Assembly (NCBI RefSeq): GCF_000376805.1
Contig: NZ_AQXT01000002.1
Coordinates: 434,001 to 498,000 of the forward strand
DNA: 64,000 nt
From: Henriciella marina DSM 19595
GTDB lineage: Bacteria; Pseudomonadota; Alphaproteobacteria; Caulobacterales; Hyphomonadaceae
Reading direction: 5' to 3'
Made by a program: the position numbers and the translations under genes. Positions 26,093 to 36,423 of this stretch are shown piece after piece; the first letter of the stretch is position 1; the number at the start of each line of letters is the position of its first letter. The notes under the pieces are model-generated. The model made no database searches, had not been told where the DNA came from, and was given only the letters and a program-made list of their open reading frames with translations.

Positions 26093-27289
26093 CTAGCTCA
26101 CGCGTTCCTTTTCGACGTCGAGCAGATGGGCTTCGGCTTCGTCCCGGTGCTTTTTGAGGTACTTCATGAAGGGCGTGCCGCCGGTGCCGACATCGATGTC
26201 GTTGCCCGGTGAATTGCCAGCCTGTTTGTTGATGTAGGTGGCGGCGTATTCGAGGTGGCGGGTGCGGAAGCGCGCAAGTTTCATGACGTTGTCATTGTAG
26301 AGCTGACGGATGGTTGCATCGCCGTGCTGGCTGACCCAGTCGCGCAAGGAAGAAGCGGCGCGGACATCCTCGATAAAGGCGCGGTGGCCGGTCGGGCGGT
26401 AAGCGTGAAGTTCTTCGAGGAAGTGACGTAGCGGATCATCTGCATGACCGATGGAGAAGAATGCGTCCATGGTCGGCACGATGGAGGATTGCGAGCCTGT
26501 CTGCCCGCGGAAGGCCTGAGGTTTGTTCTCGCCAGCCGGAACGCCCTCATAGACAAGGCCATCGCCGAGGGCCGGATTGTCTTTCCAGCCATGAATGTAG
26601 GGCCGCACGCGGTTGAAATAGATGTAGGGATCGCAGCGCTCCGGCATGCGGTCGAAGATTGCGTTCACCGCATCCCAGCCGTCTGATATGCGCTTCAAGC
26701 CTGCAGCGACGGCGGCGGCGTCATTGGCTTCGCAGGCGTCTATGACTTCAGGAATGGTCGCGAGCATGTCGCCTGCGCGCGCCTCAATCGCCACGTGGAC
26801 AAGCACAAACCACGCCTCATCTCCGCCAGAGAGGAAGGGCTGGACCATGTAGACGTTCGAGAGATCGACGGGGCCGTCCGCATCCAGCTTGGCCCAGTTG
26901 TCGAGGACATAGGTGGCATAGGTCAGCAACGGTTTGGAATCGAGCGCGTCGGCCAGCTGCCAGCCAGGCTTTGCAAGACATTCAGGCAAGGAGGTTGGCA
27001 CCTCGCGCTCACCCCAGACCCAGGACTGGATCATGAACGTGTAATGGACGAAAGCCTTGCGGATCTGCTCATCTGTGGCGGCCTTGCAGAACCGGGTGAG
27101 GTCAATGACAGGCAGACGGGCGAGGATTTCCCGCACGCGGCCGGTCACGATGGAGTGGGGCAGAGCCATGGCCGCGTCCACGGCAGGCTGCAGCTCTGCC
27201 GGAAGTGTGACGGCGCCGGCATCATAGCGGCAGAGAAAGCCGCGATCACGAGAGATGTCGTACTGGTCGAGTGGTTTGAGCTTCGGCAT
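26093..27289 (-). CDS. Indoleamine 2,3-dioxygenase family protein
   Basis: Haem dioxygenase of the IDO family (opens the indole ring of tryptophan or a related indole), 398 residues. Family motifs are YIYFNRVRPYIHGWK, AFRGQTGSQSSIVPTMDAF and the proximal haem ligand in RTRHLEYAATYI (H345). Bacterial members are less common than tryptophan 2,3-dioxygenase. No kynurenine-pathway neighbour is present, so the true substrate is open. A perfect inverted repeat lies just upstream (27302-27323), and the Shine-Dalgarno AAGGGAGAA lies before the ATG. Confidence 0.9.
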   Translation of the reverse strand: MPKLKPLDQYDISRDRGFLCRYDAGAVTLPAELQPAVDAAMALPHSIVTGRVREILARLPVIDLTRFCKAATDEQIRKAFVHYTFMIQSWVWGEREVPTSLPECLAKPGWQLADALDSKPLLTYATYVLDNWAKLDADGPVDLSNVYMVQPFLSGGDEAWFVLVHVAIEARAGDMLATIPEVIDACEANDAAAVAAGLKRISDGWDAVNAIFDRMPERCDPYIYFNRVRPYIHGWKDNPALGDGLVYEGVPAGENKPQAFRGQTGSQSSIVPTMDAFFSIGHADDPLRHFLEELHAYRPTGHRAFIEDVRAASSLRDWVSQHGDATIRQLYNDNVMKLARFRTRHLEYAATYINKQAGNSPGNDIDVGTGGTPFMKYLKKHRDEAEAHLLDVEKERVS

Positions 27290-27301
27290 GATTTCTCCCT
27301 T

Positions 27302-27323
27302 GATAGTTTCGTTTGAAACTATC
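27302..27323. promoter_or_regulatory. Operator-like inverted repeat upstream of the IDO gene
   Basis: GATAGTTTC-GTTT-GAAACTATC: perfect 9-base arms with a 4-base spacer, centred about 23 bases upstream of the ATG at 27289. This geometry suits a TetR- or MarR-type dimer. No regulator gene is adjacent, so the binding protein is unknown. Confidence 0.55.
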
Positions 27324-27346
27324 TCACACCGAACGGACGCTACGTA

Positions 27347-27372
27347 AAGCCCCAGCTTTTACGCCGGGGCTT
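27347..27372 (-). terminator. Probable terminator after the M28 peptidase gene
   Basis: Arms AAGCCCC (27347-27353) and GGGGCTT (27366-27372) with a 12-base loop lie 20 bases past the peptidase stop on the minus strand. Only a short T run follows, so strength is uncertain. Confidence 0.4.
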
Positions 27373-27391
27373 CACGGGAAAGGCTCGTTCT

Positions 27392-29104
27392 CTAGTCGCG
27401 GGTGGCGGCGCTTTCAGCGCGAATGTCGACGAACTCTGACGTCTCCTTGATCGCGGGCCATTTCGTGCTGTTGGCGAGGGTGCGGGTCATGTCGAGGATA
27501 AGCTCAACATCCTGCGCGGCGCCGCGAAGGTCCCAGTCCGGGTCCCAGGCGTCATTCTGGTTGTGGTAGCGGTTGGCGATGTAGCCAGCGACCCATTCGG
27601 CGCCTGCTTCGCGGCCGCCCTCGACGAGGTCCGGCCCGCCTGCGATCCCCATGATGAGGATGACCGGCACGCCGCGCCGGGCGAGCGAGAAGTGGTCTGC
27701 GCGATAGAAGAGGCCATTCTGCGGCAGGCCTTCGGGCGAGACATAGCGGCCCTGGGCGTCTGCGGCTTCGGCCATCATGTCTTCAAGCTCGCTCTGGCCC
27801 TCACCGACCTGGATGACATCCTTTGCGGGACCAGCCGTGTTGAGAATGTCGAGGGTGAAGTTCGCGACCGTGGTTTCGAGCGGATAGATCGGGTCCTGCG
27901 CATAGGCCTCTGAGCCAAGAAGGCCGCGTTCTTCAGCAGTCCATGCAGCAATGACGACAGTGCGCTCCAGCGGTTCACCCGCTTTCAGGACGCGGGCGAT
28001 TTCCATGATGCCTGCCATGCCAAGGGCGTCGTCATTTGCGCCGGGCATGACGGTGCGGCCCTGCTCGTCGGCGATGCCCTTGCCATAGGCGTCCCAGTGG
28101 CCGGACAGCATGATGGTTTCGTCAGGACGCTCTGTGCCAGTGATCTTGCCGAGGACGTTCTGGCTCTCGATGCGTTCGACCTCCAGACCAAGGTCGGCGT
28201 TGAAGGTCAGGCCCTCGAGGGTGAAGGCTTCGAAGTCCTCGCTGCGGGCGGCGGTACGAAGGGCGTCGAGGTCCTGACCGGCAACTTCCATCCATTGCTT
28301 CGCCATGTCGAGGTGGAGCCAGCCTTGCAGGTCGACCGAAGGCTTGCCGGACCCATCGCTCGCGACCGCGTAATTTTCGCCCGGACCGGAGGCGGCGACG
28401 TTCCAGCCATAGCCTGCGGCTTCTGTTTCATGGATGACCAGGGCAGCGGCGGCGCCGCGGCGGGCGGCCTCCTCGAACTTGTAGACCCAGCGGCCATAAT
28501 AGGTCATCCGGTTGCCGCCGAAACGGCCCGCGACCGGGTCATCCTCTGCGACGCCGAAATCGGGATCGTTGACGAGGAAGAGGGCGACTTTGCCTGTGAG
28601 ATCGATGTCGCCATAATCGTCCCAGTCGCGTTCTGGCGCGCTGGCGCCGAAGCCGACAAAGACAATCGGCGCGTCAGTGATTTCAATCGTCTCGCGCGGA
28701 TTGGCGGAGCTGATCGCAATGTCGCGGCCCTGGCGCATGTCGAGCGTGGTCTCGCTGGACTGGACGTTGAGCGTGCGAAGGTCGACGACGCGGGAATGGA
28801 CGAGGGTGACAGGGTCGGTCCAGCCGCCATCGCGCCCGCCCGGCTCAAGGCCGATCTCCTCGAACTTGTCGATGAGATATTCGACCGTCCTGGTTTCGCC
28901 GACCGTGCCGGGTGCGCGGCCCTCGAACTCGTCAGAAGCAAGCGTCTTCACGATGTCGGAGAGGTTCTCGGTGCTGATCGAGGCGGTTTCTGTGGCCGCC
29001 TCGTCTTGCTCTGGCGTTGTGGCGGGTGCCTCGGTGTCAGAGGGCTGCGAGCAGGCGGCGACGAGGGCTGCCATGCCTATTGAGCTGATAAGTGTCCTGA
29101 TCAT
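27392..29104 (-). CDS. M28 family metallopeptidase lipoprotein
   Basis: A 570-residue secreted zinc aminopeptidase-like protein. The start is ATG 29104, giving a lipoprotein signal with lipobox ALVAAC; longer upstream readings are dropped. Layout: short acidic linker, N-terminal region, inserted PA-like domain (about 130-260), then the M28 catalytic domain. The ligands appear in LSGHWDAYGKG, PGANDDALGMAG and WTAEERGLLGS, with a later YRADHFSLAR histidine. It probably trims peptides in the periplasm or at the cell surface. Confidence 0.9.
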   Translation of the reverse strand: MIRTLISSIGMAALVAACSQPSDTEAPATTPEQDEAATETASISTENLSDIVKTLASDEFEGRAPGTVGETRTVEYLIDKFEEIGLEPGGRDGGWTDPVTLVHSRVVDLRTLNVQSSETTLDMRQGRDIAISSANPRETIEITDAPIVFVGFGASAPERDWDDYGDIDLTGKVALFLVNDPDFGVAEDDPVAGRFGGNRMTYYGRWVYKFEEAARRGAAAALVIHETEAAGYGWNVAASGPGENYAVASDGSGKPSVDLQGWLHLDMAKQWMEVAGQDLDALRTAARSEDFEAFTLEGLTFNADLGLEVERIESQNVLGKITGTERPDETIMLSGHWDAYGKGIADEQGRTVMPGANDDALGMAGIMEIARVLKAGEPLERTVVIAAWTAEERGLLGSEAYAQDPIYPLETTVANFTLDILNTAGPAKDVIQVGEGQSELEDMMAEAADAQGRYVSPEGLPQNGLFYRADHFSLARRGVPVILIMGIAGGPDLVEGGREAGAEWVAGYIANRYHNQNDAWDPDWDLRGAAQDVELILDMTRTLANSTKWPAIKETSEFVDIRAESAATRD

Positions 29105-29274
29105 CGGTGAAGCCTCCGCTATCTGCCAGTCTGGCCGGGTCATACCACGAGGGTGTAACGGGTTTTTTAGGCGAGACCAAAGAGGGGGCTGCGGTCCGGG
29201 CGGCGCAGATGGCTGCATCGCGCCATTCTCGGTTTCAGTTTTCCTTGCAAAAGGGGGTTCCAGAAAGCCCGCGA

Positions 29275-30766
<1,492 letters not shown>

Positions 30767-30858
30767 ATGAGGCGCTTAGTTTGCCGCTCGGTTCGCTTAT
30801 AAGTTGCAATTAGTGCGTGTTGCGTTAGCCTAGTTCCTCGCAGGCTGGGGGACAGGCT

Positions 30859-32265
30859 ATGGGAATTCTAGGCAGAATCTTTGGGTCAGCACGTCGAGCT
30901 GATGTGGGCCGGGCAGACAGAGCGGACAAAGGTGCAGCTAAATCCAAACAGGCGGTACCGGTTCAACTGAACGATGTCTTCAAACCCAGTGCCCTTTATG
31001 TGCCTTATACATATGTGTCGCGGCCCAAGGCTGAAAAACTGGTTCGCGATAGTCTGCGATACGATAACCGGATCGTTCACCTGCACGGACCGTCGAAGTC
31101 CGGCAAGACGGTACTCGCAAAGCGTTTTGCTGGTCCCCTGCCACGTGCGCACATCCACGCTTATGAAACGATGTCTCAATCAGAGTTCTGGGAGAAGCTG
31201 CGCGCGGCCATTCAGGCGCCGGAACAGTCTCTGGTTGGGCTTGCCCAAGAAAATGCTGGCTCGGACTATTCTGGACGTTCAGCCGAATTCAGGGCGGGAA
31301 CAGGGCAGATAGGGGCGTCCTATGAGGCTGGCTCTGGCCATATGACTGAACAACGTCAGCGTCATTCCATCACGCACGTCATCAACACCCCGGGGCGCGT
31401 CGGCGTCATAGAGTTTCTCAAGGCCAATCCCCACACGATCGTCATAGATGATTTCCACTGGCTGGACCGGGCTCTCCTGCCAGACATCTTTCCGCCGCTG
31501 AAAGAGGCACTGGGCGAAGGTTGCAAGATGATCCTTCTTTCCGTTGCGAACGAAAAGCTTGCCACAACCGGCGACCTTGCCGATTTCGCAGGACGCGTGA
31601 TCGATACGCAGATGCCCTCATGGGAGGCTGAAGAGCTTCAGGAGATCGCCCGGCTGGGCTTCGCGACCCTTAACGTGACTGCCAGTCAGGATTCGATTAT
31701 GCAATTGGCGCGGTGCGCCTATTTCAGTCCGCTTTTAATGCAGGGGCTGTGCTCGCAATATTGCTACGAAAACGAAGTTGAGGCCAGGCTCGAGACGCCA
31801 AGACGTCTACCGGTCCTCAAACGAAACGATGCCGGCCAACTCGCGGGCAGGCATTCCGTGCCGCTGACCAGACATTTGGACCAGATCATAGACAATGGCG
31901 GGGACAGAAAATGGCTGACTAAGGATCGTGACGGTCGACTCCTTTCGATGGCTGAAGTGTTTGTTCTCGGAATAAGCCATATCCGTCCTTTCGAACCGCT
32001 CACGTTGGAGGCACTCAAACGTCGGATCGAAACGAAGATCCTGCATAAAGGTCATATGCCGGAGAACTTATCTGGTGTCCTGGCATCTAAAGCGATGGAG
32101 ATTCAGCGTAAGATGGGCGGCAAGCGCGGCGACCGCTCTCCGATCTACTACAGTCCCGAGGAAAAGACGGTGACGATCGTAGATCCTTACTTCAAGCTCT
32201 GGGCGAGGTGGGTTCGCGGAAAGGATCTTGGCGGTAAGCTCTTTATCGCAAAGGCTGAGTCCTAG
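30859..32265 (+). CDS. P-loop ATPase of STAND-like layout, inserted after guaB
   Basis: A 468-residue protein of unknown role. A basic N-terminal stretch (1-35) is followed by a P-loop domain with Walker A GPSKSGKT (77-84) and Walker B IVIDDFHWLD (194-203). A helical sensor region follows. The C-terminal segment with SPIYYSPEEKTVTIVDPYFKLWARW resembles the winged-helix end of AAA/STAND ATPases. No nuclease, protease or transmembrane effector domain is recognised. It is the only gene between two copies of the guaB 3' end, in a stretch of slightly lower GC, so it is probably acquired. A defence or regulatory role is speculation. Confidence 0.7.
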   Translation: MGILGRIFGSARRADVGRADRADKGAAKSKQAVPVQLNDVFKPSALYVPYTYVSRPKAEKLVRDSLRYDNRIVHLHGPSKSGKTVLAKRFAGPLPRAHIHAYETMSQSEFWEKLRAAIQAPEQSLVGLAQENAGSDYSGRSAEFRAGTGQIGASYEAGSGHMTEQRQRHSITHVINTPGRVGVIEFLKANPHTIVIDDFHWLDRALLPDIFPPLKEALGEGCKMILLSVANEKLATTGDLADFAGRVIDTQMPSWEAEELQEIARLGFATLNVTASQDSIMQLARCAYFSPLLMQGLCSQYCYENEVEARLETPRRLPVLKRNDAGQLAGRHSVPLTRHLDQIIDNGGDRKWLTKDRDGRLLSMAEVFVLGISHIRPFEPLTLEALKRRIETKILHKGHMPENLSGVLASKAMEIQRKMGGKRGDRSPIYYSPEEKTVTIVDPYFKLWARWVRGKDLGGKLFIAKAES

Positions 32266-32286
32266 CGCTGCACAATCTGGCAGTCT

Positions 32287-32420
32287 GCAAAGGCGACCGA
32301 AGAGCTGCACCAGAAGGCAGAGTTCGTGCAGATCAACCGGCGCGGGCCTTTTCGAGAGCCACGTTCACGATGTCATGATGACGCGGGAAGCCCCGAACTA
32401 TTCGGTTGGGCGGTAGCGAT
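32287..32420 (+). pseudogene. Direct repeat, right copy: guaB 3'-end remnant
   Basis: About 134 bases matching 30634-30766. A one-base insertion (GATCAACCGG against GATTACCGG) and a compensated indel (CCTTTTCG against CCTTTCAG) break the guaB frame, so it is a non-coding relic. The last 49 bases are identical to the left copy and end at the first base of the ABA4-like stop codon. This suggests that this copy marks the original guaB end. Confidence 0.85.
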
Positions 32421-32845
32421 CAGTCTGTCTGGCGTTTCATGCCGGCCAGCCCGCGCACAGCGCTAAAGGCAAGGAAGCCGGCTGGGCCGAACATGAATGT
32501 CAGGGGCAGGGTGGGGACGACCCACCAGAAGCGTATGTTCTCACGGCGCGCCGTGCGGCATATCCAGGCACCGATCAGCAGATCGAAGGCGAGGAAATGG
32601 ATCCAGCCCGCCATGAGCGCCGTGCGGTCGGTGAAAAGCTGGCCGACCTCTTCGAGGCTGCCAAACCCGCCGCCATTCTCATTCGGTAGAAATGCAAGCG
32701 TGACATAGGCGCTCGAGAGCACGACAGGAATAATGAGGCCTGCGATCCGGTCCGACCAGGCCGGGATAAGCGGTGAGGCCAGCAGCGCCGCCCAGCCTGT
32801 CATGGCGAGCAGTCCCGAGAGCGAAAAAATCAGTTCAAGATTCAT
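32420..32845 (-). CDS. ABA4-like membrane protein (DUF4281)
   Basis: A 141-residue protein with four hydrophobic helices. It resembles the ABA4-like family, whose plant member is needed for neoxanthin synthesis: GSLEEVGQLFTDRTALMAGWIHFLAFDLLIGAW, then RFWWVVPTLPLTFMFGPAGFLAF. In bacteria the role is not settled. It is divergent from a marR-type gene with a palindrome between them, so it may be that regulator's target. Its 3' end abuts the guaB remnant. Confidence 0.82.
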   Translation of the reverse strand: MNLELIFSLSGLLAMTGWAALLASPLIPAWSDRIAGLIIPVVLSSAYVTLAFLPNENGGGFGSLEEVGQLFTDRTALMAGWIHFLAFDLLIGAWICRTARRENIRFWWVVPTLPLTFMFGPAGFLAFSAVRGLAGMKRQTD

Positions 32846-32886
32846 TTGATGTGTCCCCCCAATCGTCCATCAGGCGATGCCTGCTA

Positions 32887-32915
32887 TATAATTGCAATAA
32901 GCTTGCGTACGCAAG
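32887..32915. promoter_or_regulatory. TATAAT box and palindromic operator between ABA4-like and marR genes
   Basis: TATAAT at 32887-32892 reads toward the MarR gene and is followed by the perfect 14-base palindrome CTTGCGTACGCAAG (32902-32915), near the expected transcription start. TTGC-N4-GCAA is a common MarR half-site arrangement. A second small palindrome, ATTGCAAT, sits at 32891-32898. Autorepression and control of the divergent gene are likely but inferred. Confidence 0.5.
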
Positions 32916-32937
32916 TAAATTTTGCTAGGAAAGCGAG

Positions 32938-33384
32938 ATGAACGAGTTGACCATGATCAGTGCATTGCGGCTGCTGCAGGCTGCCGACGATTTCAGAGCG
33001 CGCTTGTCGGGCCCTTTCGCGGCCGTTCACGGCATCTCGGTAAACGAGTATTTTCTGCTGCTTCATCTGAAGCAGGCAGAGAAGAACCGGCTGCCGCGGG
33101 TCGAACTCGCAAGGCGCCTTCACGTCAGCGCATCGACGATCACGCGCACGGTCGCCCCGATGGAAAAGATCGGTCTGGTCGAGCGCGAGACGGGCGGGCG
33201 CGACGCGCGTATGGCGCTTGTCGTGCTGACAGAGGCAGGAGCCGTACGGCTCAGTGAGGCTGAGACGACTTTTGCGGCCCATGCAGGCTATCTCTTCGAG
33301 GACCGGTGGAGTGAGGACGAGCTTGACCAGCTAACATCGCTGTTGGGGCGTCTGGTTTCAGGGGCGCGAGCCAGTCTGACCTAG
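32938..33384 (+). CDS. MarR family transcriptional regulator
   Basis: A 148-residue winged-helix repressor. The DNA-binding region is RVELARRLHVSASTITRTVAPMEKIGLVERETGGRDARM, a textbook MarR recognition helix and wing. Flanking helices form the dimer interface. The effector is unknown. The Shine-Dalgarno is AGGAAAG. It is divergently arranged with the ABA4-like gene across a palindromic operator. Confidence 0.92.
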   Translation: MNELTMISALRLLQAADDFRARLSGPFAAVHGISVNEYFLLLHLKQAEKNRLPRVELARRLHVSASTITRTVAPMEKIGLVERETGGRDARMALVVLTEAGAVRLSEAETTFAAHAGYLFEDRWSEDELDQLTSLLGRLVSGARASLT

Positions 33385-33478
33385 TGCGGCGCGCTGATAT
33401 GGGCGGTTACTGCGAGGCAATCGCCTCTCTGAGGGCCATGTATACCTGCTTTTCACAGGCATTGTCGGAGGCCAACGT

Positions 33479-34087
33479 TCAGGCTTCAGCATGCGGCTCG
33501 CGCCACATCGGGGCCATGGGTGGGCCGTCTTCGCCGACATTGAACTCCGCGGTCTTTTCAAAACCGTGGGCGGTGTAGAAGCCGTGATTGGCGGCGTTGG
33601 AGTTTTCCAGATAGACGGGGACGCCATCGCGGTCGCAGGCATCGAGGACCGGGCGGAGCAGCGTCTTGCCGATGCCCTTGCCGCGCGCGGCCTCTGTCGT
33701 GCCGATTGAGAAGAGGTACATGTGCGGCGCGATGGGGTGATGTTTTTCCATCAGGCTGGAGAGGTGCATCGCGCGTTTCATGGCGCCTTTGGAGCCGTGG
33801 CGCAGCTGGCCGAGGGCAAAGAGGATTTGCGCGCGCAGGCCGAAGGCCGGTCCAGCGCCGGGCGGCAGCCACATGGTCGCGCCCTTGTCGTCGATGAGAT
33901 GGCACATTCCGGCGGGCAGATAGACGTGGCGCGCCAGCACGCGCATGGCCGCGCGAACGCCTTCGGGGGTGCCGAAGAGATAGCGGTTGACCGGATCATC
34001 GCGGAAGGCTTCTGCGGTGATGTCACCAAGCTGTTGCCAGTCGCGCTTGTGTGCGCGCCGCATATCAGAAGGAAGGTCGATGTTCAT
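33479..34087 (-). CDS. GNAT family N-acetyltransferase
   Basis: A 202-residue acetyltransferase. The N-terminal part contains DITAEAFRDDPVNRYLF. The acetyl-CoA pyrophosphate loop is in the C-terminal half, AARGKGIGKTLLRPVLDACD, followed by VYLENSNAANHGFYTAHGFE, the typical motif B of small-molecule GNATs. Substrate unknown. It is convergent with the MarR gene. Confidence 0.88.
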   Translation of the reverse strand: MNIDLPSDMRRAHKRDWQQLGDITAEAFRDDPVNRYLFGTPEGVRAAMRVLARHVYLPAGMCHLIDDKGATMWLPPGAGPAFGLRAQILFALGQLRHGSKGAMKRAMHLSSLMEKHHPIAPHMYLFSIGTTEAARGKGIGKTLLRPVLDACDRDGVPVYLENSNAANHGFYTAHGFEKTAEFNVGEDGPPMAPMWREPHAEA

Positions 34088-34157
34088 TGCGGGCTCCGGC
34101 CGATGGGCGCTCGTGCTTCGACTTCGCTCAGCATGAGCGCGGGATAGTCTGCGGGGG

Positions 34158-34451
34158 TCATGCGGGCAAGCCGCTTAGAAGGGCAATTTCGCCGGTCGAG
34201 GCGGCGAGGCGGTGCTGCATCAGTTTCTGATAGGCCTCGCTATTGTACCAGGAGAGCGCCGCGCCCTTGTCGGGAAATTCGGCAAGGATCGTGCGGGTGC
34301 ATGTCCAGTCGCCTTCGAGGACGGTTGGGGCCTCATCGACGGACAGGAGCTTGCCGGCATGGGCGGAAAAAATCTCCATGAATCCGGCTTCGTAGTCGGA
34401 ATAGGTGTCGCGGTCAGCGATGCTGATGCGGGCCACGATATAGGCTGGCAT
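34158..34451 (-). CDS. DUF1330 family protein
   Basis: A 97-residue dimeric alpha-beta barrel protein of the DUF1330 type: MPAYIVARISIADRDTYSDYEAGF at the start, then GDWTCTRTILAEFPDKGAALSWYNSEAYQKL. The start is ATG 34451; upstream residues from 34490 lack family similarity. Biochemical function unknown for most members. It lies between the acetyltransferase and the divergent rRNA methyltransferase. Confidence 0.86.
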   Translation of the reverse strand: MPAYIVARISIADRDTYSDYEAGFMEIFSAHAGKLLSVDEAPTVLEGDWTCTRTILAEFPDKGAALSWYNSEAYQKLMQHRLAASTGEIALLSGLPA

Positions 34452-34569
34452 TTTTCGTCCTCCCTCTTGGCCACCACTGTAGGATTGCACCTTGGACGGT
34501 GTCTATCGGTTTCAATAAGCATCAAGCGGGCGTAAATCGCTCGCAGGAATAGAAGAACAGGCGACCCTT

Positions 34570-35877
34570 ATGCGCGACGGCGGAAGAATAGCAGCGGCAA
34601 TTGATGTCCTCACCGATGTCCTCAACCGGCACCAGCCGGTCAAATCGGCGGCGCGCGACTGGGGCAAGCGGGCGCGGTATGCGGGCTCGAAAGACCGGGC
34701 CTTTGTTTCGGGTCTGGTTCTGGATGCGCTGCGCAAGAAGAACTCGATCGCGCATGCGATGGGATCTGACGAGCCGCGGGCACTGGTGCTTGGCGCGCTG
34801 GCCCATGCCTGGAGCTGGGACATCATCCGTATCGATGGGGCCATAGATGAAGAGCATGCGCCGTCCAAGCTGACTCTGGAAGAGCGCGAGCGGCTTGTGC
34901 TGGCGCCTGATGTGACGGCGGCGCCGTACGTGGCGGGCGACTATCCTGACTGGATGGAGCCGATGATGGAGCGGGTCTTCGGCGAGGAGAAGGTTGTCGA
35001 GGCGCAGGCCATGGCGGTGCGCGCCGATGTCGATATCCGGGTCAATACACTGAAAGTGAGCGCGGAGAAGGCAGGCGGGCCGATGCGGTCTGCGCATGCG
35101 GTGGAATCGCCGCTGTTGAAGAATGCCTACCATATCCCTGCGCGTGACCCGTCCGAGCGCGAAACATCGCTGGAAAGCATTCCGGCCTATTCCAAAGGCT
35201 GGGTCGAGGTGCAGGATGCGGGCTCCCAGATCGCGGCGGCGGCCTCGAATGCCAAGCCGGGCGACCAGGTGCTGGACTATTGCGCCGGCGGCGGCGGCAA
35301 GACGCTGGCCATGGCCGCGATGATGGGCGGCAAGGGGCAGATCCATGCCTATGACATCGATGGGCGACGGCTCTCTGCGCTGATCCCGCGGCTGAAACGC
35401 TCTGGCGCGCATAATGTGCAGCTGGCGCATCCAAGCGAGCCCGACGCCGTCGAAGCGCTGAAAGGCCTGATGGATATCGTCTTCGTCGACGCGCCATGCA
35501 CCGGCACGGGCACGTGGCGGCGCCGGCCGGATGCGAAGTGGCGCCTGAAAGACAAGCAGCTGGCAAAGCGGATGGAAGAGCAGACCGAGATCCTGGAGGC
35601 GGCGAGCGCGTTCGTGAAGCCGGGCGGGCGTCTGGTCTATGCGACGTGTTCCTTCCTGATCGAGGAAGACGAGGACCGGGTCGCTGATTTCCTGTCGCGC
35701 AATGGCGAGTTTACGCAGATGAATGCCGCCGATCAGGTGATTGCATCGGGCTTGTTGACCGAAGAAGGCGAGGCGGCCGTGGCAGCCGGCTGCAAGGGGG
35801 GCACATCGGTGCGGCTGACCCCGCGCAGTGCCGGGACTGACGGGTTCTTCTTTGCGGTGATGCAGAGGGCCGCCTGA
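34570..35877 (+). CDS. RsmB/NOP family RNA cytosine-5 methyltransferase
   Basis: A 435-residue class I methyltransferase acting on C5 of cytosine in RNA, with an N-terminal helical RNA-binding part. SAM motif I is LDYCAGGGGKTLAMAAMM. The two catalytic cysteines are in VDAPCTGTGTWRRRPDAKWRL and YATCSFLIEEDEDRV. It may be the 16S rRNA C967 enzyme, or a paralogue; the sequence alone does not decide. It is divergent from the DUF1330 gene. Confidence 0.9.
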   Translation: MRDGGRIAAAIDVLTDVLNRHQPVKSAARDWGKRARYAGSKDRAFVSGLVLDALRKKNSIAHAMGSDEPRALVLGALAHAWSWDIIRIDGAIDEEHAPSKLTLEERERLVLAPDVTAAPYVAGDYPDWMEPMMERVFGEEKVVEAQAMAVRADVDIRVNTLKVSAEKAGGPMRSAHAVESPLLKNAYHIPARDPSERETSLESIPAYSKGWVEVQDAGSQIAAAASNAKPGDQVLDYCAGGGGKTLAMAAMMGGKGQIHAYDIDGRRLSALIPRLKRSGAHNVQLAHPSEPDAVEALKGLMDIVFVDAPCTGTGTWRRRPDAKWRLKDKQLAKRMEEQTEILEAASAFVKPGGRLVYATCSFLIEEDEDRVADFLSRNGEFTQMNAADQVIASGLLTEEGEAAVAAGCKGGTSVRLTPRSAGTDGFFFAVMQRAA

Positions 35878-35913
35878 TGGCGCAAAATCCGGAATCAGTG
35901 TGAGCTTGATCTT

Positions 35914-36423
35914 ATGCTGACACCGCTGCCTGAAACTCTGCATCTTCGCGCCACCAATCGCCAGTATCTTGTGCTGGCGAGCGCGAGCGCGCTTTTCGCC
36001 GGGATGCTGACGGCGATGCGCTGGACCGGGAACGGCCCGACCGACGATATCAGCGTCTGGCTGACCGTCTTCTTTTCGATGACGACGCTGGTTGGCGTGT
36101 CGGCGGCGCTGTTCAAACATGCCTGGCTGACGCTGGACAAGGACGGCTTTGAATCCAGCGAGTTCAAGTCGCTGGGCAAGATTGGCTGGTCGGAAGTCAC
36201 CGAGTTCAGCCTTCATCATACAGGCAGCAAGGGGATGCCAGCCTCGCGTCAGGTGGCGTTCAAGCTGACCGATCAGAAGCGCAAGGCGCTGCCGCGGATG
36301 GCTGGCGTGTTGATGTTCGGGCGAGTGCGGCTGACGGAGCCGTACAAGGTGAGGGGCGCGCGGCTGGTGACGTTGATGAACCAGTTTCGCGACCGGGCCC
36401 GGGAGACGAACAAGGCAGCATAA
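35914..36423 (+). CDS. Membrane-anchored hypothetical protein
   Basis: A 169-residue protein with two transmembrane helices (about residues 18-35 and 48-67), then a soluble domain with TLDKDGFESSEFKSLGKIGWSEVTEFSLH, which suggests a PH-like beta fold. No family can be named with confidence. The next gene starts on its stop codon (TAATG), so the two are probably cotranscribed and may act together. Confidence 0.7.
   Translation: MLTPLPETLHLRATNRQYLVLASASALFAGMLTAMRWTGNGPTDDISVWLTVFFSMTTLVGVSAALFKHAWLTLDKDGFESSEFKSLGKIGWSEVTEFSLHHTGSKGMPASRQVAFKLTDQKRKALPRMAGVLMFGRVRLTEPYKVRGARLVTLMNQFRDRARETNKAA

Noticed and set aside
28097-29083. Open frame of 328 codons antisense to the M28 peptidase gene
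   Set aside because: No motif, and the peptidase on the other strand keeps all metal ligands.
34522-36219. Open frame of 565 codons antisense to the RsmB-type gene
   Set aside because: Arg/His/Gln-rich translation without motifs; it covers a gene with both catalytic cysteines intact.
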